Positions 44,101 to 54,639 are shown, counted from the first letter of the stretch. The stretch is 64,000 nt of DNA from Microbacterium sp. MAH-37 (GCF_009758255.1 NZ_WSEN01000002.1:62001-126000); one strand, 5' to 3'. Numbers and translations are program-made. The notes: generated by a model not told the origin, from the sequence alone.

Positions 44101-45810
44101 TTCGCCCACACGAGCCCCGGTCGTCTCACCGGCGACGAACACGCCGAACAGGCCGCGGTCGGGGATGGTTCCGCCACTGGTCACTGCGATGCGCTGCGCG
44201 CCGGGTCTGCCGGTCAGCGTGCCGGCATCCCGATCCCAGACCAGCCGCGGCCGCAGTTCGGCGAACTCGTCCGACGGGTACTTGCCCGCGAGCAGATCGA
44301 GCGTCGCCTCGTATGCCGAGCGGGGAAGCGAGGCGAACGGCGCGCTGCGTCGCACCGTCTCGAACCAGTCCTCCACATCGAGCGGATCCAGCGCGCAGGC
44401 AGCCACGGTCTGCTGGGCGAGGATGTCGAGGGGGTTGCGGGGCACGGCGATCGCCTCGATCTTGCCGGCCAGCATCCGCTCGGTGACGATCGCGGTGTGC
44501 AGCACGTCGCCGCGATGCTTGGGGAAGAGATCCGCGCGGCTGATCTCGCCGACCTGGTGGCCGGCGCGTCCTACGCGCTGCAGGCCGGATGCCGCTGACG
44601 GCGGCGCCTCCACCTGGATCACCAGGTCGACCGCGCCCATGTCGATGCCGAGCTCGAGGCTGCTCGTTGCGACCACGCAGCGCAGCACGCCCGACTTCAG
44701 CTCGTCCTCGACCAGGGCGCGCTGCTCCTTGGAGACTGAGCCGTGGTGCGCCTTCGCGAGCACTGGATCGGCGCCTGCGGTCGATCCCGCCTGCGCCATC
44801 ATCGCCGCCGGCGGTCCGGAGGCGTCGGGCAGAGGCACCCCGATGCGCTCGGAGTAGATCTCGTTCAGCCGCCCGGTGAGCCGCTCGGCGAGGCGCCGCG
44901 AGTTCGCGAACACGATCGTGGAGTTGTTCTGGAGCACCCGGTCGACGATCGCCTCTTCGACGTGCGGCCACACCGAGCCGGTCACCTCGGTGTACTCGGC
45001 GGGCTCGTCGGAGGCCGCCGCCGCACCCGGTGGCGGGGGAGGGTTGCGCATGTCGTCGATCGGCACGACGACGCCGAGCTCGAAGGTCTTGGTGGCACGC
45101 GGCGCGACGATCTCGACGGGCGCGGAGCCGCCCAGGAAGCGCGCGACCTCGTCGATCGGCCGCACGGTCGCGGACAGGCCGATGCGCTGGGCCGGAGCAT
45201 CCGCGCCGCGCGCCTCGCGCAGGGCGTCGAGCCGCTCCAGGCTGACCGCGAGATGCGCGCCGCGCTTGGTCGCCGCGACGGCATGCACCTCGTCGATGAT
45301 CACCGTGTGCACGCCGCGCAGCGTCTCGCCGGCGCGGCTGGTGAGCATGAGGTAGAGCGACTCGGGCGTGGTGATGAGGATGTCGGGCGGATCGCTGACC
45401 AGCTTGCGGCGGTCGCTCGAGGTGGTGTCCCCGGAGCGCACGCCCACCGTGATCTCGGGCACCGGCACACCGAGCCTTCGCGCCGACTGACCGATGCCCA
45501 CCAGGGGCGAGCGCAGGTTGCGTTCGACGTCGACGCCGAGCGCCTTCAGCGGCGAGATGTAGAGGATGCGGGTGCGCGGAAGGCCGTCGGGCGCGGAATC
45601 CGCTGCCGAGGCCCGCTCACGGAAGACGCTGTCGATCGCCCAGAGGAAGGCGGAGAGCGTCTTGCCAGATCCGGTCGGCGCAACGACGAGGGCGTGCTTG
45701 CCGGCGGAGATCGCATCCCATGCCCCGGCCTGCGCCGAGGTGGGCGCGGCGAAGGCACCCCGGAACCAGTCCTGCGTGGCGGGGGTGAACCGATCGAGCA
45801 CGTCGCCCAT
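41167..45810 (-). CDS. lhr: Lhr-type ATP-dependent DNA helicase
   Basis: The product is 1547 residues. The N-terminal half has the DEAD/DEAH helicase core: Walker A APTGSGKT near 47, IIDEVHAV (Walker B) near 171, RPIDEVARFLGG, the helicase C domain IVFANSRRLAERLTGRLNEIYSE, LELGIDMGAVDLVIQVEAP and RVGRAGHQVGE. The Lhr core (winged helix and beta-barrel) follows, and the long C-terminal domain (after about 900) is typical of the large actinobacterial form. Lhr unwinds DNA/RNA in a 3'-5' direction. ATG 45810 has GGAGGG upstream; ATG 45864 is a possible longer start. Confidence 0.9.
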   Translation of the reverse strand: MGDVLDRFTPATQDWFRGAFAAPTSAQAGAWDAISAGKHALVVAPTGSGKTLSAFLWAIDSVFRERASAADSAPDGLPRTRILYISPLKALGVDVERNLRSPLVGIGQSARRLGVPVPEITVGVRSGDTTSSDRRKLVSDPPDILITTPESLYLMLTSRAGETLRGVHTVIIDEVHAVAATKRGAHLAVSLERLDALREARGADAPAQRIGLSATVRPIDEVARFLGGSAPVEIVAPRATKTFELGVVVPIDDMRNPPPPPGAAAASDEPAEYTEVTGSVWPHVEEAIVDRVLQNNSTIVFANSRRLAERLTGRLNEIYSERIGVPLPDASGPPAAMMAQAGSTAGADPVLAKAHHGSVSKEQRALVEDELKSGVLRCVVATSSLELGIDMGAVDLVIQVEAPPSAASGLQRVGRAGHQVGEISRADLFPKHRGDVLHTAIVTERMLAGKIEAIAVPRNPLDILAQQTVAACALDPLDVEDWFETVRRSAPFASLPRSAYEATLDLLAGKYPSDEFAELRPRLVWDRDAGTLTGRPGAQRIAVTSGGTIPDRGLFGVFVAGETTGARVGELDEEMVYESRVGDVFTLGTTSWRIAEITHDRVNVIPAFGQPGKVPFWHGDGIGRPFELGEALGAFSREVSTTDPGKAQQRLIDAGLDERARDNLLGYLNEQREATGTLPTDRTLTVERGHDEVGDWRIILHSPFGMKVHAPWALAISATVRERLGVEGSAVASDDGIIVRVPDADAEPPGADLFVFDADELEQIVTAEVGGSALFASRFRECAARALLMPRMNPNKRTPLWQQRQRSAQLLEVARRHPTFPVILETLREVLQDVYDLPSLRRLATDIAERRVRLVETEPAQPSPYARDLLFGYVGAFMYEGDSPLAERRAAALSVDPALLGELLGTVEMRELLDPDVLAQFELEAQRLDPSRRARGVEGVADLLRMLGPMDAAEVARRLESTPPAAPRESASDRDETPSAAASDAEASAHLASLVSAHRAIEVTIAGARRFAAIEDAGRLRDGLGTALPVGIPVAFLEPVADPLGDLVSRHARTHGPFTTDAVATRFGLGSAVARHTLQRLESAGRLNSGYFLPANSGSSADEKEWCDAEVLRRLRMRSLAAIRGSVEPVPAEAYARFLPDWQHLTRPLEGVDGVLSVVEQFAGVPIPASAWESLVLPTRVRDYTPALLDELTAAGEVVWAGHGSLPGRDGWVSLHPVDLAPFTLPFPEEPPAPGSLEEKLLDALRLSGAQFAGALKAMTDAENERSVLDALWALTWQGHITNDTFAPVRALIAGGSQAHKTTRRAPRTRTYRGVSLARPASARPTTIGGRWSVLPETDPDAARRATVTAGLLLDRYGVVTRGAVQAEGVPGGFAQAYRVLAGFEEAGHARRGYVIERLGAAQFAASTTVDRLRTFAGLADPPPRNAVTLAATDPANPYGAALPWPRIDEVSHRPGRKAGGLVVIVDGALVLYLERGGRTVLAFTDDEETLRAAVSDLAATSRLRRLETLTIEKINGEGVYGTAIARILQEAGFVVTPRGYALRKAV

Positions 45811-45862
45811 CCCTCCATCATGAAGCAGGCTTCGGACATCCGGGCCCGGTAGCGTCGGATGC

Positions 45863-46474
45863 ATGGACGACGCCGAGTTCACCCGCTTGTACGGAGCGTG
45901 GGAATCGCGCACGCCCGAAGATGTCCGCGCCCTCTTCGACGGATACCGCGGGGTGTGGTGGATCGCCGGCGGCTGGGCGCTGCAGGCCTTCACCGGCGTC
46001 GTCCGCGGGCACGAGGACATCGACCCCGGCATCCTGCGTACCGACCTGCCGCTGCTGCGCGCGCATGTCGCCGGCCTGCTCGATCTGTGGGGCGCCTCCT
46101 CGGGCGCGCTCAAGCCGGTGAGCTCCGACGATCCGGCGGACCTCATGGAGGGCTGCGGCCAGGCCTGGGCGCGCCGCAGCGCGGCCGACCCGTGGGAGTA
46201 CGACATCCTGCTCGGCCCCGGCACGTCGGACGAGTGGCGCTACAAGCGCGACGAGTCGGTGCGGATGCCGATGAGCGAGGCCCTCTGGGCGCGTGACGGC
46301 ATCCGGTATCTGCAGCCGGAGATCCAGCTGCTCCACAAGGCGAAGGGTCTGCGTCCGAAGGACGAGGCCGACTTCGCGACGACGCTGCCCTTTCTCGACG
46401 CACGGCGTCGCGACTGGCTGCAGGAAGCGCTTGAGCGCACGCTTCCGGGACATCCCTGGATCGCGCGGCTCTGA
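45863..46474 (+). CDS. nucleotidyltransferase (aminoglycoside-2''-adenylyltransferase-like)
   Basis: The product is 203 residues. The Pol-beta-type active site WIAGGWALQAFTGVVRGHEDID (GG, then DxD-like ending) and a third acid in EYDILLG match the nucleotidyltransferase fold seen in AadA- and ANT(2'')-like proteins. The long KAKGLRPKDEADFATTLPFL is also seen in such proteins. A resistance role is possible but unsupported here; it may modify another small molecule. TAGCGT (45850-45855) is seven bases before the ATG. It is divergent from lhr. Confidence 0.78.
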   Translation: MDDAEFTRLYGAWESRTPEDVRALFDGYRGVWWIAGGWALQAFTGVVRGHEDIDPGILRTDLPLLRAHVAGLLDLWGASSGALKPVSSDDPADLMEGCGQAWARRSAADPWEYDILLGPGTSDEWRYKRDESVRMPMSEALWARDGIRYLQPEIQLLHKAKGLRPKDEADFATTLPFLDARRRDWLQEALERTLPGHPWIARL

Positions 46475-46511
46475 ACGGCCTCGTGTCGGTGGCCGGGTGC
46501 AAGCTGGGTTC

Positions 46512-46916
46512 ATGGCCGACCACACCACGAACTACGTCTCGACGTTCATCGAGGTCGCCGAGGACTGCCCGGCGGATGCCGCGCAGGAGCCGCCGGCCGA
46601 GAAGCCGACGATCGCCGCGCTGCATTACCGGCTGATAGCCGAACAGCCCTACGGCCGCACGTCCGACGACGTGATCTTCCAGACCCAGGCGCTGCGCCGA
46701 GGGATCGCCGACACGGCGGAGGCGCGCGAGGAGTTCTTCTCGAAGGGACAGGCCTGCCTGCGATCCTCGCCGCTGGGCAAACGCTACGGCTGGGGCGTCC
46801 TCAGCGATGCCGAGGGTCGTGTCACGCTGGTGCCGCGGGAGTCGGAGGAGTACGCGCGCCTCGCCGCCGACCCGACGATCGGGCACACGAGGGCGATGCG
46901 CTCGAAGCGCGCGTAG
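46512..46916 (+). CDS. DUF6157-like protein
   Basis: The product is 134 residues: NYVSTFIEVAEDCPADAAQEPP, IAALHYRLIAEQPYGRTSDDVIFQT and FFSKGQACLRSSPLGKRYGWGV, features of a small conserved family of unknown function that I recognise as DUF6157. No catalytic motif is clear. It stands 37 bases after the nucleotidyltransferase gene and may be co-transcribed. Confidence 0.75.
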   Translation: MADHTTNYVSTFIEVAEDCPADAAQEPPAEKPTIAALHYRLIAEQPYGRTSDDVIFQTQALRRGIADTAEAREEFFSKGQACLRSSPLGKRYGWGVLSDAEGRVTLVPRESEEYARLAADPTIGHTRAMRSKRA

Positions 46917-46919
46917 GCG

Positions 46920-47105
46920 TCACTCCTCGTTGGGGATCACGATCCAGAGCAGGATGTAGGCCCAGAGCGACAGGCCGGCGAACAGGACGAGCAGCACGGT
47001 CAGGACGCGCACGGTCGTCGGGGTGAAGCCGAAGCGATGGGCGACGGCGGCGCACACACCGGCGATGATGCGGCCCTGGCGGGGACGGACGAGAGCGGAA
47101 GACAT
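46920..47105 (-). CDS. small PspC-domain protein
   Basis: The product is 61 residues and little more than a PspC domain: RIIAGVCAAVAHRFGFTPTTVRVLTVLLVLFAGLS. It has one or two membrane helices. GGAGGATGGAGGC precedes the ATG. It lies between DUF6157 and the ABC-F gene, apart from the PspC kinase module at 33.6-37.3 kb, and may be an accessory of the same response. Confidence 0.85.
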   Translation of the reverse strand: MSSALVRPRQGRIIAGVCAAVAHRFGFTPTTVRVLTVLLVLFAGLSLWAYILLWIVIPNEE

Positions 47106-47136
47106 GCCTCCATCCTCCCCGCCAGGCGCCCGGATG

Positions 47137-48765
47137 TCACCCGATCTCGGTCAGACGCCCCTCGGAGTCCAACTCCAGAGTGAGGTCCAGGCCGAGCCGT
47201 TCCAGGAAGACGTCGTCGTGGCTGACGACGAGCACCGCGCCCCGGTAGGCGCGCAGCGCGTCGACGAGTTGCCCGACCGTGTCGAGGTCGAGGTTGTTCG
47301 TCGGCTCGTCGAGGATCACCAGGTGCGGCGCCGGGTCGGCCAGCAGGAGCGTCGCCAGGGCGACGCGGAAGCGCTCGCCGCCGGAGAGCGCGCCCACGGG
47401 CCGGTCCATCGCCGCCCCGCGGATCAGGAACCTGGCCAGCCGGTTGCGCAGCTCCTTCTCGGGAACGTGCGGCGCGGCGGCCGCGACGTTCGCCACGACC
47501 GATGCCGCGTCGTCCAGGCCGTCCACCCGCTGCGACAGGTAGCCGATCCGGTCGGTGTGCGCCTGCGCGGTCAGTTCCGGATGCAGGTCGAGCACCGGAG
47601 CATCCGCGGCATCCGGCTCTTCCGGCACGAGCCTGCGCAGCAGCGTGGTCTTGCCCACGCCGTTGCGGCCGATCAGCGCGACGCGCTCCGGTCCCTGGAT
47701 CACCCAGGCATGTGATCCGTCGCCGATGGTGGCGATACGTCGTGCCCGTGATAGATCGGGGTCGGGGAGGTCGATCTTCATCGAGGCGTCGTCGCGCACG
47801 CGGTGCCCGGCGGCGTCCAGCGCCTCGCGGGCGATCGACTCCTTCTCGGCGACCTCGGTGCGCAGCCTGCCGGCCGAGACCTCGGCCTCCATCTTGCGAC
47901 CGTGCGCGACGATCTTCGGCACCCGCTTCTCGACCTCGGCTTTGTTGGCCATCCGCGCGCGGGTGGCCAGTTTCGCCTCGGCCTCGATGCGCTGCCGCTT
48001 CTCCTTCTTGAAGGCCTGCTTGGCATCGCGCTCGGCCTGCCGCGCAGCATCCTGCTCGGCGTCCAGCCAGGCGCGCCATTCCGAGTACGGACCGCCGAAC
48101 ACGTTCAGCGCGCTGCCGTACAGCTCGGCGGTGTCGTCCATCAGTTCCAGCAGGGTGATGTCGTGGCTGACCACGATCAGGGTGCCGCGCCAGCCCCGCA
48201 CCATCTCGCCGAGCCGCGCACGCGCGTCTCGGTCGAGGTTGTTGGTCGGCTCGTCGAGCAGGGTGATCGGCGCGCGCCGCAGCCGGATGCCGGCCACGGC
48301 GACCAGCACGGCCTCGCCGCCGGACAGCTCCCCGACCGTGCGGTCGAGGAACGACGGGTCCAGCCCCGCGTCGGCGAGGGCGACCTGAGCGCGCGCCTCG
48401 ACGTCCCAGTCGTCGCCGACCGCGTCGAAGTGCGCGGGGTCGACGTCTCCCGCGGTGATCGCTCGTACGGCGTCGAGGGCGTCGGCGACTCCGAGGAGCA
48501 CCGCGACCCTGGCATCCGTGTCGAGCGTGAGCTGCTGCGGCAGATAGGCGACGTCACCCGTGGTCGAGAGCGACCCCGACGTCGGGGTGAGCTCGCCTGC
48601 GATCAGGCGCAGCAGGGTGGACTTGCCCGAGCCGTTGCGGCCGACGAGGCCCGTGCGTCCGGAGCCGAAGGCACCGGAGACCGAGTCCAGGGCGACCGAA
48701 CCGTCCGGCCAGGCGAAGGTGAGTCGGTCGAGGACGACCGAGGAGGTGATTGTGGGGGTTGACAT
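47137..48765 (-). CDS. ABC-F family ATPase
   Basis: The product is 542 residues with two ABC domains: first Walker A GRNGSGKSTLL near 41, signature LSGGEAVLVAVAG, LLDEPTNNLDRD; second Walker A GRNGVGKTTLL near 382, LSGGERFRVALATLLLADP, ILDEPTNNLDLD. A basic, coiled linker (about 240-330, KQAFKKEKRQRIEAEAK) fits the P-site interaction domain. There is no membrane domain. ABC-F proteins act on ribosomes as translation factors or for antibiotic protection. ATG 48765 has GGGAGCC. The 235-base region upstream has a hairpin (GTTCCC 48807-48812, GGGAAC 48825-48830) that may attenuate expression. Confidence 0.85.
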   Translation of the reverse strand: MSTPTITSSVVLDRLTFAWPDGSVALDSVSGAFGSGRTGLVGRNGSGKSTLLRLIAGELTPTSGSLSTTGDVAYLPQQLTLDTDARVAVLLGVADALDAVRAITAGDVDPAHFDAVGDDWDVEARAQVALADAGLDPSFLDRTVGELSGGEAVLVAVAGIRLRRAPITLLDEPTNNLDRDARARLGEMVRGWRGTLIVVSHDITLLELMDDTAELYGSALNVFGGPYSEWRAWLDAEQDAARQAERDAKQAFKKEKRQRIEAEAKLATRARMANKAEVEKRVPKIVAHGRKMEAEVSAGRLRTEVAEKESIAREALDAAGHRVRDDASMKIDLPDPDLSRARRIATIGDGSHAWVIQGPERVALIGRNGVGKTTLLRRLVPEEPDAADAPVLDLHPELTAQAHTDRIGYLSQRVDGLDDAASVVANVAAAAPHVPEKELRNRLARFLIRGAAMDRPVGALSGGERFRVALATLLLADPAPHLVILDEPTNNLDLDTVGQLVDALRAYRGAVLVVSHDDVFLERLGLDLTLELDSEGRLTEIG

Positions 48766-49000
48766 GAGCGGCTCCCGAGAGTGTGCGGGTGCGCTGAACA
48801 ACGGTTGTTCCCGAGAGGACTCGAGGGAACGGATGCCTGAGGGCAGGAAGGATCGTCGGATCAGCGCGTGGACAGGACGCGGAGACGACGATTCAGATCA
48901 ATGGACTTCCCAACACGGCGGACAGGACTCGTCGAGGTTACCGGTCGGGACGGGATCGCGCAACCCGGGCGTGTCGCGCGATCCGCGTACTGTTGAGGTC

Positions 49001-49249
49001 ATGGAACAACGGCAGCCGAGCTCTCACGAGATGCGCGCCCGGATGGGCTTCGCGGGCAGCATCGTGGTCGGGCTCGGTGTCGCGGCGGCGCTCTGGTCGG
49101 CCACGCACAACATGGGCGTGACGGTGGGCGTCGCGGTCGCGATCACGATCGCGCTGATGGTCGCGTTCGCCGGAGCGTTCCGGAAGCGGCGGCCGAGGCC
49201 GCCTCGCGACGACACTCAGGATGCCGGAGACTCCGACCCTCCGGTCTGA
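49001..49249 (+). CDS. small two-helix membrane protein
   Basis: The product is 82 residues with two hydrophobic segments (GFAGSIVVGLGVAAALWSA and VTVGVAVAITIALMVAFAGA) and a basic/acidic C-terminus. TACTGT (48988-48993) lies seven bases before the ATG, so it is probably leaderless. The last 34 bases overlap the end of the convergent hydrolase gene. The family is unknown to me. Confidence 0.75.
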   Translation: MEQRQPSSHEMRARMGFAGSIVVGLGVAAALWSATHNMGVTVGVAVAITIALMVAFAGAFRKRRPRPPRDDTQDAGDSDPPV

Positions 49250-49890
49250 ACCGCGGCGTCCCGCCAGGTCGTCAGGAAGACGCCGACGTCGTTCAGCTCG
49301 GCCTCCGAGATCGAGTGGGTGAGCCCCTGGTAGACCCGTCCGGAGAGCTCGGCGTGATCGGGCAGCCACTGCGCAGTGTGGTCGATCAGGTGCTGCGGGA
49401 TGACGTCGTCGTGCGTGCCCCGGCCCCAGAACACCTTCGGCCGCTGCTCCTGCAGCACGGCGTCGTTCGGCAGAGCACCGGGCGCCGCGTACCCGCTCAG
49501 GGCGACGACGGCGTCGAACCGCGACGGATCCAGCCGCAGCGCCTGCAGCGACACCGCCGCGCCCTGCGAGAAACCCAGAAGGGCGACGGATGCGGCATCC
49601 GACGCCTCCTCGTCCAGCCAGCGCACCAGCGCCTCGGCCGCGGTGGTGATCTGGGTCGCGTCGCGCGACTGCAGATCGTCGATCGGGTACCAGGAGCGGC
49701 CGGGCATGGGCCACGGGGGAGCGAGGGGCGCGGCGAGAGCCGCGACGGCGATACCTTCCGGGAGGTAGGGAACCAGGCCGAACAGGTCTCGTTCGTCGGC
49801 CCCATAGCCGTGCAGCAGCACGAGGAGCGGCAGACCGGCGCGGTCCGCGGTCGACCAGAGCGTGGCCTCGGCGTCGATCGTGAGGGTCAT
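49216..49890 (-). CDS. alpha/beta hydrolase, phospholipase/carboxylesterase family
   Basis: The product is 224 residues. LHGYGADERDLFGLVPYL forms the oxyanion region, the nucleophile is in LLGFSQGAAVSLQAL, Asp in GTHDDVIP, His in GLTHSIS. This matches the carboxylesterase/phospholipase group. There is no signal peptide, so it is cytoplasmic. The start at 49890 (MTLTID) is preferred over 49941. Its end overlaps the convergent membrane-protein gene by 34 bases. Confidence 0.88.
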   Translation of the reverse strand: MTLTIDAEATLWSTADRAGLPLLVLLHGYGADERDLFGLVPYLPEGIAVAALAAPLAPPWPMPGRSWYPIDDLQSRDATQITTAAEALVRWLDEEASDAASVALLGFSQGAAVSLQALRLDPSRFDAVVALSGYAAPGALPNDAVLQEQRPKVFWGRGTHDDVIPQHLIDHTAQWLPDHAELSGRVYQGLTHSISEAELNDVGVFLTTWRDAAVQTGGSESPAS

Positions 49891-49961
49891 GCAGCCATCC
49901 TGCCAGCGACCGCCGACGCGGGCCTCCCGCGTTCGCGGCACCCTGCTGGTAGAAAGGTCTC

Positions 49962-50549
49962 ATGGCGGTGCGCACACCCGATCCCGACCCCGATGGCGAC
50001 TTCGGTTTCGACGGCGTGCCCGAGTCGGATGCCAACCCGGGCTGGCTGACCGAGATCGAACTCGCCGAGGCGCGGCGCCGGCTCCCGATGCTCTACGTCG
50101 AAGCCGTCCCGGTGCGCACCGACGGCTCAGGCCAGGTCACCTCGCTCGGCGTGCTGCTGCGCTCGACGCCCCTCGGCGAGATCACTCGCACCGTCGTCTC
50201 CGGACGGGTGCGCTACGGCGAGACCATCCGCGACGCGCTGTTCCGGCACATCGAGAACGACCTCGGGCCGATGGCGTTCCCGCTGCTGCCGCCATCGCCC
50301 GACCCTTTCACTGTCGCGGAGTACTTCCCGATCCCCGGCGTCAGCGCGTACAGTGACGACCGGCAGCACGCGGTGTCTCTCGCATTCGTGGTTCCGGTGA
50401 CCGGCACCTGCGAACCGCGGCAGGACGCGCTCGAGGTGACCTGGTTCACCCCGGAGGAGGCCGCATCCGACGCGGTCTGGGCTGAGATGGAGGGTGGCCG
50501 CGGCACCCTCATCCGCCAGGCGCTCGCGCACCTCGGCCTGCTGAGATGA
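49962..50549 (+). CDS. NUDIX-fold protein (DUF4916-like)
   Basis: The product is 195 residues. GRVRYGETIRDALFRHIENDLG sits where a Nudix box would be (GxxxxGExxxxAxxRxxxxDxG), but the canonical RExxEExG is altered to RHIEND, so activity may be reduced or different. AVSLAFVVPVTG and WFTPEEA match Nudix. TAGAAA and AGAAAGG both precede the ATG. It is followed 14 bases later by the kinase-like gene. Confidence 0.75.
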   Translation: MAVRTPDPDPDGDFGFDGVPESDANPGWLTEIELAEARRRLPMLYVEAVPVRTDGSGQVTSLGVLLRSTPLGEITRTVVSGRVRYGETIRDALFRHIENDLGPMAFPLLPPSPDPFTVAEYFPIPGVSAYSDDRQHAVSLAFVVPVTGTCEPRQDALEVTWFTPEEAASDAVWAEMEGGRGTLIRQALAHLGLLR

Positions 50550-50562
50550 GGGGCCTGCGGAG

Positions 50563-51486
50563 ATGACCTGGACTCCCGAGGTCTGGTCCTCGACCGCATT
50601 CCTCGACGACCTCCGCGACTGGCTGTCCCCGTACGTCGGCGAGGTGCGCTCGCTGGAGCGGGTCAAGGACCGGCCGTGGGCGGCGGTCTGGCGGGTGGAC
50701 GCCGCTGCCGGTGTGCACTACGTCAAGCAGAACTGCCCCGCGCAGCAGCAGGAGGCGCGGGTGCTCTCCGTGCTGTCACGCGTCGCGCCGGAGCACGTCG
50801 TCACGCCGGTGGCCGTCGACGTCCGGCGTGACCTGACTCTCACGGCCGATCAGGGCCGGGTGCTGCGTGACCTGCCCGAGCATGATCGCTGGGCCGAGCT
50901 GCTGCGCGACGCGATGCTGCTGTCCCGGGCCTCCGCTTCACATCTCGACGAGCTCGCGTTGACGACGATCGATCCCGCCGGCGCCCGCGAGTACGTCGAG
51001 AGCGCGCGTAACGGCTGGACCATCCCCGACGACCTCCGCGACGGCGTCGACGCGGCCGTTGCGTCGGCCGGGGACGCCGGAGAGCAGCTGGCCGCGCTCG
51101 GACTGCCTCTCGCGCTGAATCACAACGACCTGCACGATGCGAACGTCTTCGCACCGGAGGGGCGGCTGCTCTTCTTCGACTTCGGCGACGCCGTCGCCTC
51201 CTCGCCGCTGGCCGCGCTGCGCATCCCGTTGGAGGGATACGCCAGGCGGCTGGGCACGGATGCCGCAGACCCGCGTGTGGGCGCCGTCGCCGACGCCGCC
51301 CTGGAGGTGTGGAGCGACCTCGCGCCGATGTCGCAGTTGCGGGCTGCACTGCCCGCTGCCTGGCGCCTCGCCGCGCTCGGGCGGGCCGAGTCCTGGCACC
51401 GCATCCTCAGCACGGTTCCGGAGCGGTTCGTCGAGGAGGACTACCGCGGCGCTGATGCGGACTGGCTCGCCGAGGCCGCCCTGTAG
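50563..51486 (+). CDS. APH-like phosphotransferase
   Basis: The product is 307 residues. The kinase-like fold is shown by AAVWRVDAAAGVHYVKQN (lysine), the catalytic loop LNHNDLHDANVF (Asp, Asn), and FFDFGDA (DFG-like metal site). It is related to aminoglycoside, choline or homoserine kinases; the substrate is not clear. GGAG precedes the ATG. It may be in one unit with the Nudix-like gene. Confidence 0.8.
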   Translation: MTWTPEVWSSTAFLDDLRDWLSPYVGEVRSLERVKDRPWAAVWRVDAAAGVHYVKQNCPAQQQEARVLSVLSRVAPEHVVTPVAVDVRRDLTLTADQGRVLRDLPEHDRWAELLRDAMLLSRASASHLDELALTTIDPAGAREYVESARNGWTIPDDLRDGVDAAVASAGDAGEQLAALGLPLALNHNDLHDANVFAPEGRLLFFDFGDAVASSPLAALRIPLEGYARRLGTDAADPRVGAVADAALEVWSDLAPMSQLRAALPAAWRLAALGRAESWHRILSTVPERFVEEDYRGADADWLAEAAL

Positions 51487-51522
51487 CGGGCCGCTGTCCT
51501 GGCGCCGCGTAGGCTCGTTCGG

Positions 51523-53427
<1,905 letters not shown>

Positions 53428-53436
53428 CCGCCCTTG

Positions 53437-53476
53437 GACAGGCTCAGCGCCCGGGAACTGGGGCGCTGAGCCTGTC
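53437..53476. repeat. 15-base perfect inverted repeat (CAGGCTCAG type)
   Basis: GACAGGCTCAGCGCC (53437-53451) and its inverse (53462-53476) flank a ten-base loop in the convergent gap of the M3 and aldolase genes. It may terminate either gene, though without a T-run. A related half (CTTCGTCAAGCTCAGGAACCG) occurs at 62794-62814. Confidence 0.7.
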
Positions 53477-53490
53477 GGAGCGTCGTGCGC

Positions 53491-54558
53491 TCAGGCCGTG
53501 GTCAGTCGTCCGAGCTCGGCGACGAACGCGTCCACGTCCGACTCCTGCGTGTCGAAGCTGCACATCCAGCGCACCTCGCGCTTTGCGGCATCCCAGTCGT
53601 AGAAACGGAAGCTCTTGCGCAGTTCGTCGGCGACGCCCTCGGGCAGCACGGCGAAGATGCCGTTCGACTGCGTGGGCTGCGAGAACGAGACGCCGCGCAC
53701 GGTGCCGGCTGCCAGCCCCGCCTCGACCTCGGACCGCAGTCGCTGCGCCATGGCGTTCGAGTGCCGCGCGTTGCGCAGCCACAGGTCGCCCTCGAGCAGC
53801 GCGATCAGCTGGGCCGAGACGAACCGCATCTTCGAGGCCAGCTGCATGTTGAACTTGCGCCCGAAGACCAGCCCGTCCGACGCCTCGGGGTTCAGCACCA
53901 CGACGGCTTCGCCGAGCATCGCGCCGTTCTTGGTGCCGCCGAAGCTCAGCACGTCGACGCCGACGTCGCGGGTGAAGGCGCGCAGCGGCAGGTCGAGGGC
54001 TGCGGCGGCGTTGGAGATGCGGGCGCCGTCGAGGTGCAGCTTCATGCCGTGGCCGTGGGCATGGTCGGCGAGCGCGCGGATCTCGTCCGCGGTGTACAGC
54101 GTGCCCAGCTCGGTGGACTGGGTGATCGAGACCACCAGCGGCTGCGCCCGGTGCTCGTCGTCCCAGCCCCACGCCTCGCGGTCGACGAGCTCGGGGGTGA
54201 GCTTGCCGTCGTCGGTGGGCACGGTCAGCAGCTTGAAGCCGCCGACCTTCTCGGGGGCGCCCGCCTCGTCGACGTTGATGTGGGCGGTGGATGCCGCGAT
54301 GACCGCGCCCCAGCGCGGCAGCATCGACTGCAGCCCCGTGACGTTGGCGCCGGTGCCGTTGAACACCGGGAAGGCCTGCACACCGTCGCCGAAGTGGCTG
54401 CGGAAGACCTCCTGCAGTCGTTCGGTGTACTGGTCCTCGCCGTAGGCGACCTGGTGGCCGTCGTTGGCCTCCGAGATCGCCTGGAGCACCTCGGGGTGGA
54501 TGCCGGAGTAGTTGTCGGATGCGAAGCCGCGCACGGCGGTGTCATGCAGAACGCTCAC
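53491..54558 (-). CDS. low-specificity L-threonine aldolase family
   Basis: The product is 355 residues and a PLP enzyme. FASDNYSGIHPEVLQAI at the start, HLDGARISNAAAAL in the middle and the PLP Lys in LSFGGTKNGAMLGEAVV match beta-eliminating lyases of this type. It would cleave threonine to glycine and acetaldehyde, with low stereospecificity as a family trait. The GTG has TAGGCT (54565-54570, minus) six bases upstream. It is divergent from the MFS gene. Confidence 0.88.
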   Translation of the reverse strand: MSVLHDTAVRGFASDNYSGIHPEVLQAISEANDGHQVAYGEDQYTERLQEVFRSHFGDGVQAFPVFNGTGANVTGLQSMLPRWGAVIAASTAHINVDEAGAPEKVGGFKLLTVPTDDGKLTPELVDREAWGWDDEHRAQPLVVSITQSTELGTLYTADEIRALADHAHGHGMKLHLDGARISNAAAALDLPLRAFTRDVGVDVLSFGGTKNGAMLGEAVVVLNPEASDGLVFGRKFNMQLASKMRFVSAQLIALLEGDLWLRNARHSNAMAQRLRSEVEAGLAAGTVRGVSFSQPTQSNGIFAVLPEGVADELRKSFRFYDWDAAKREVRWMCSFDTQESDVDAFVAELGRLTTA

Positions 54559-54639
54559 CGTACCAGCCTACTTCTCAGCGGATGTCACGATCTGCGCGCA
54601 GCACTGTCGGATGTCGGTCGTCCCGCCTACCCTCGATCC

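Noticed and set aside
45863..46474. Aminoglycoside resistance gene
   Set aside because: The fold fits a nucleotidyltransferase, but nothing indicates transfer, and chromosomal homologues of this type often have other or unknown substrates.
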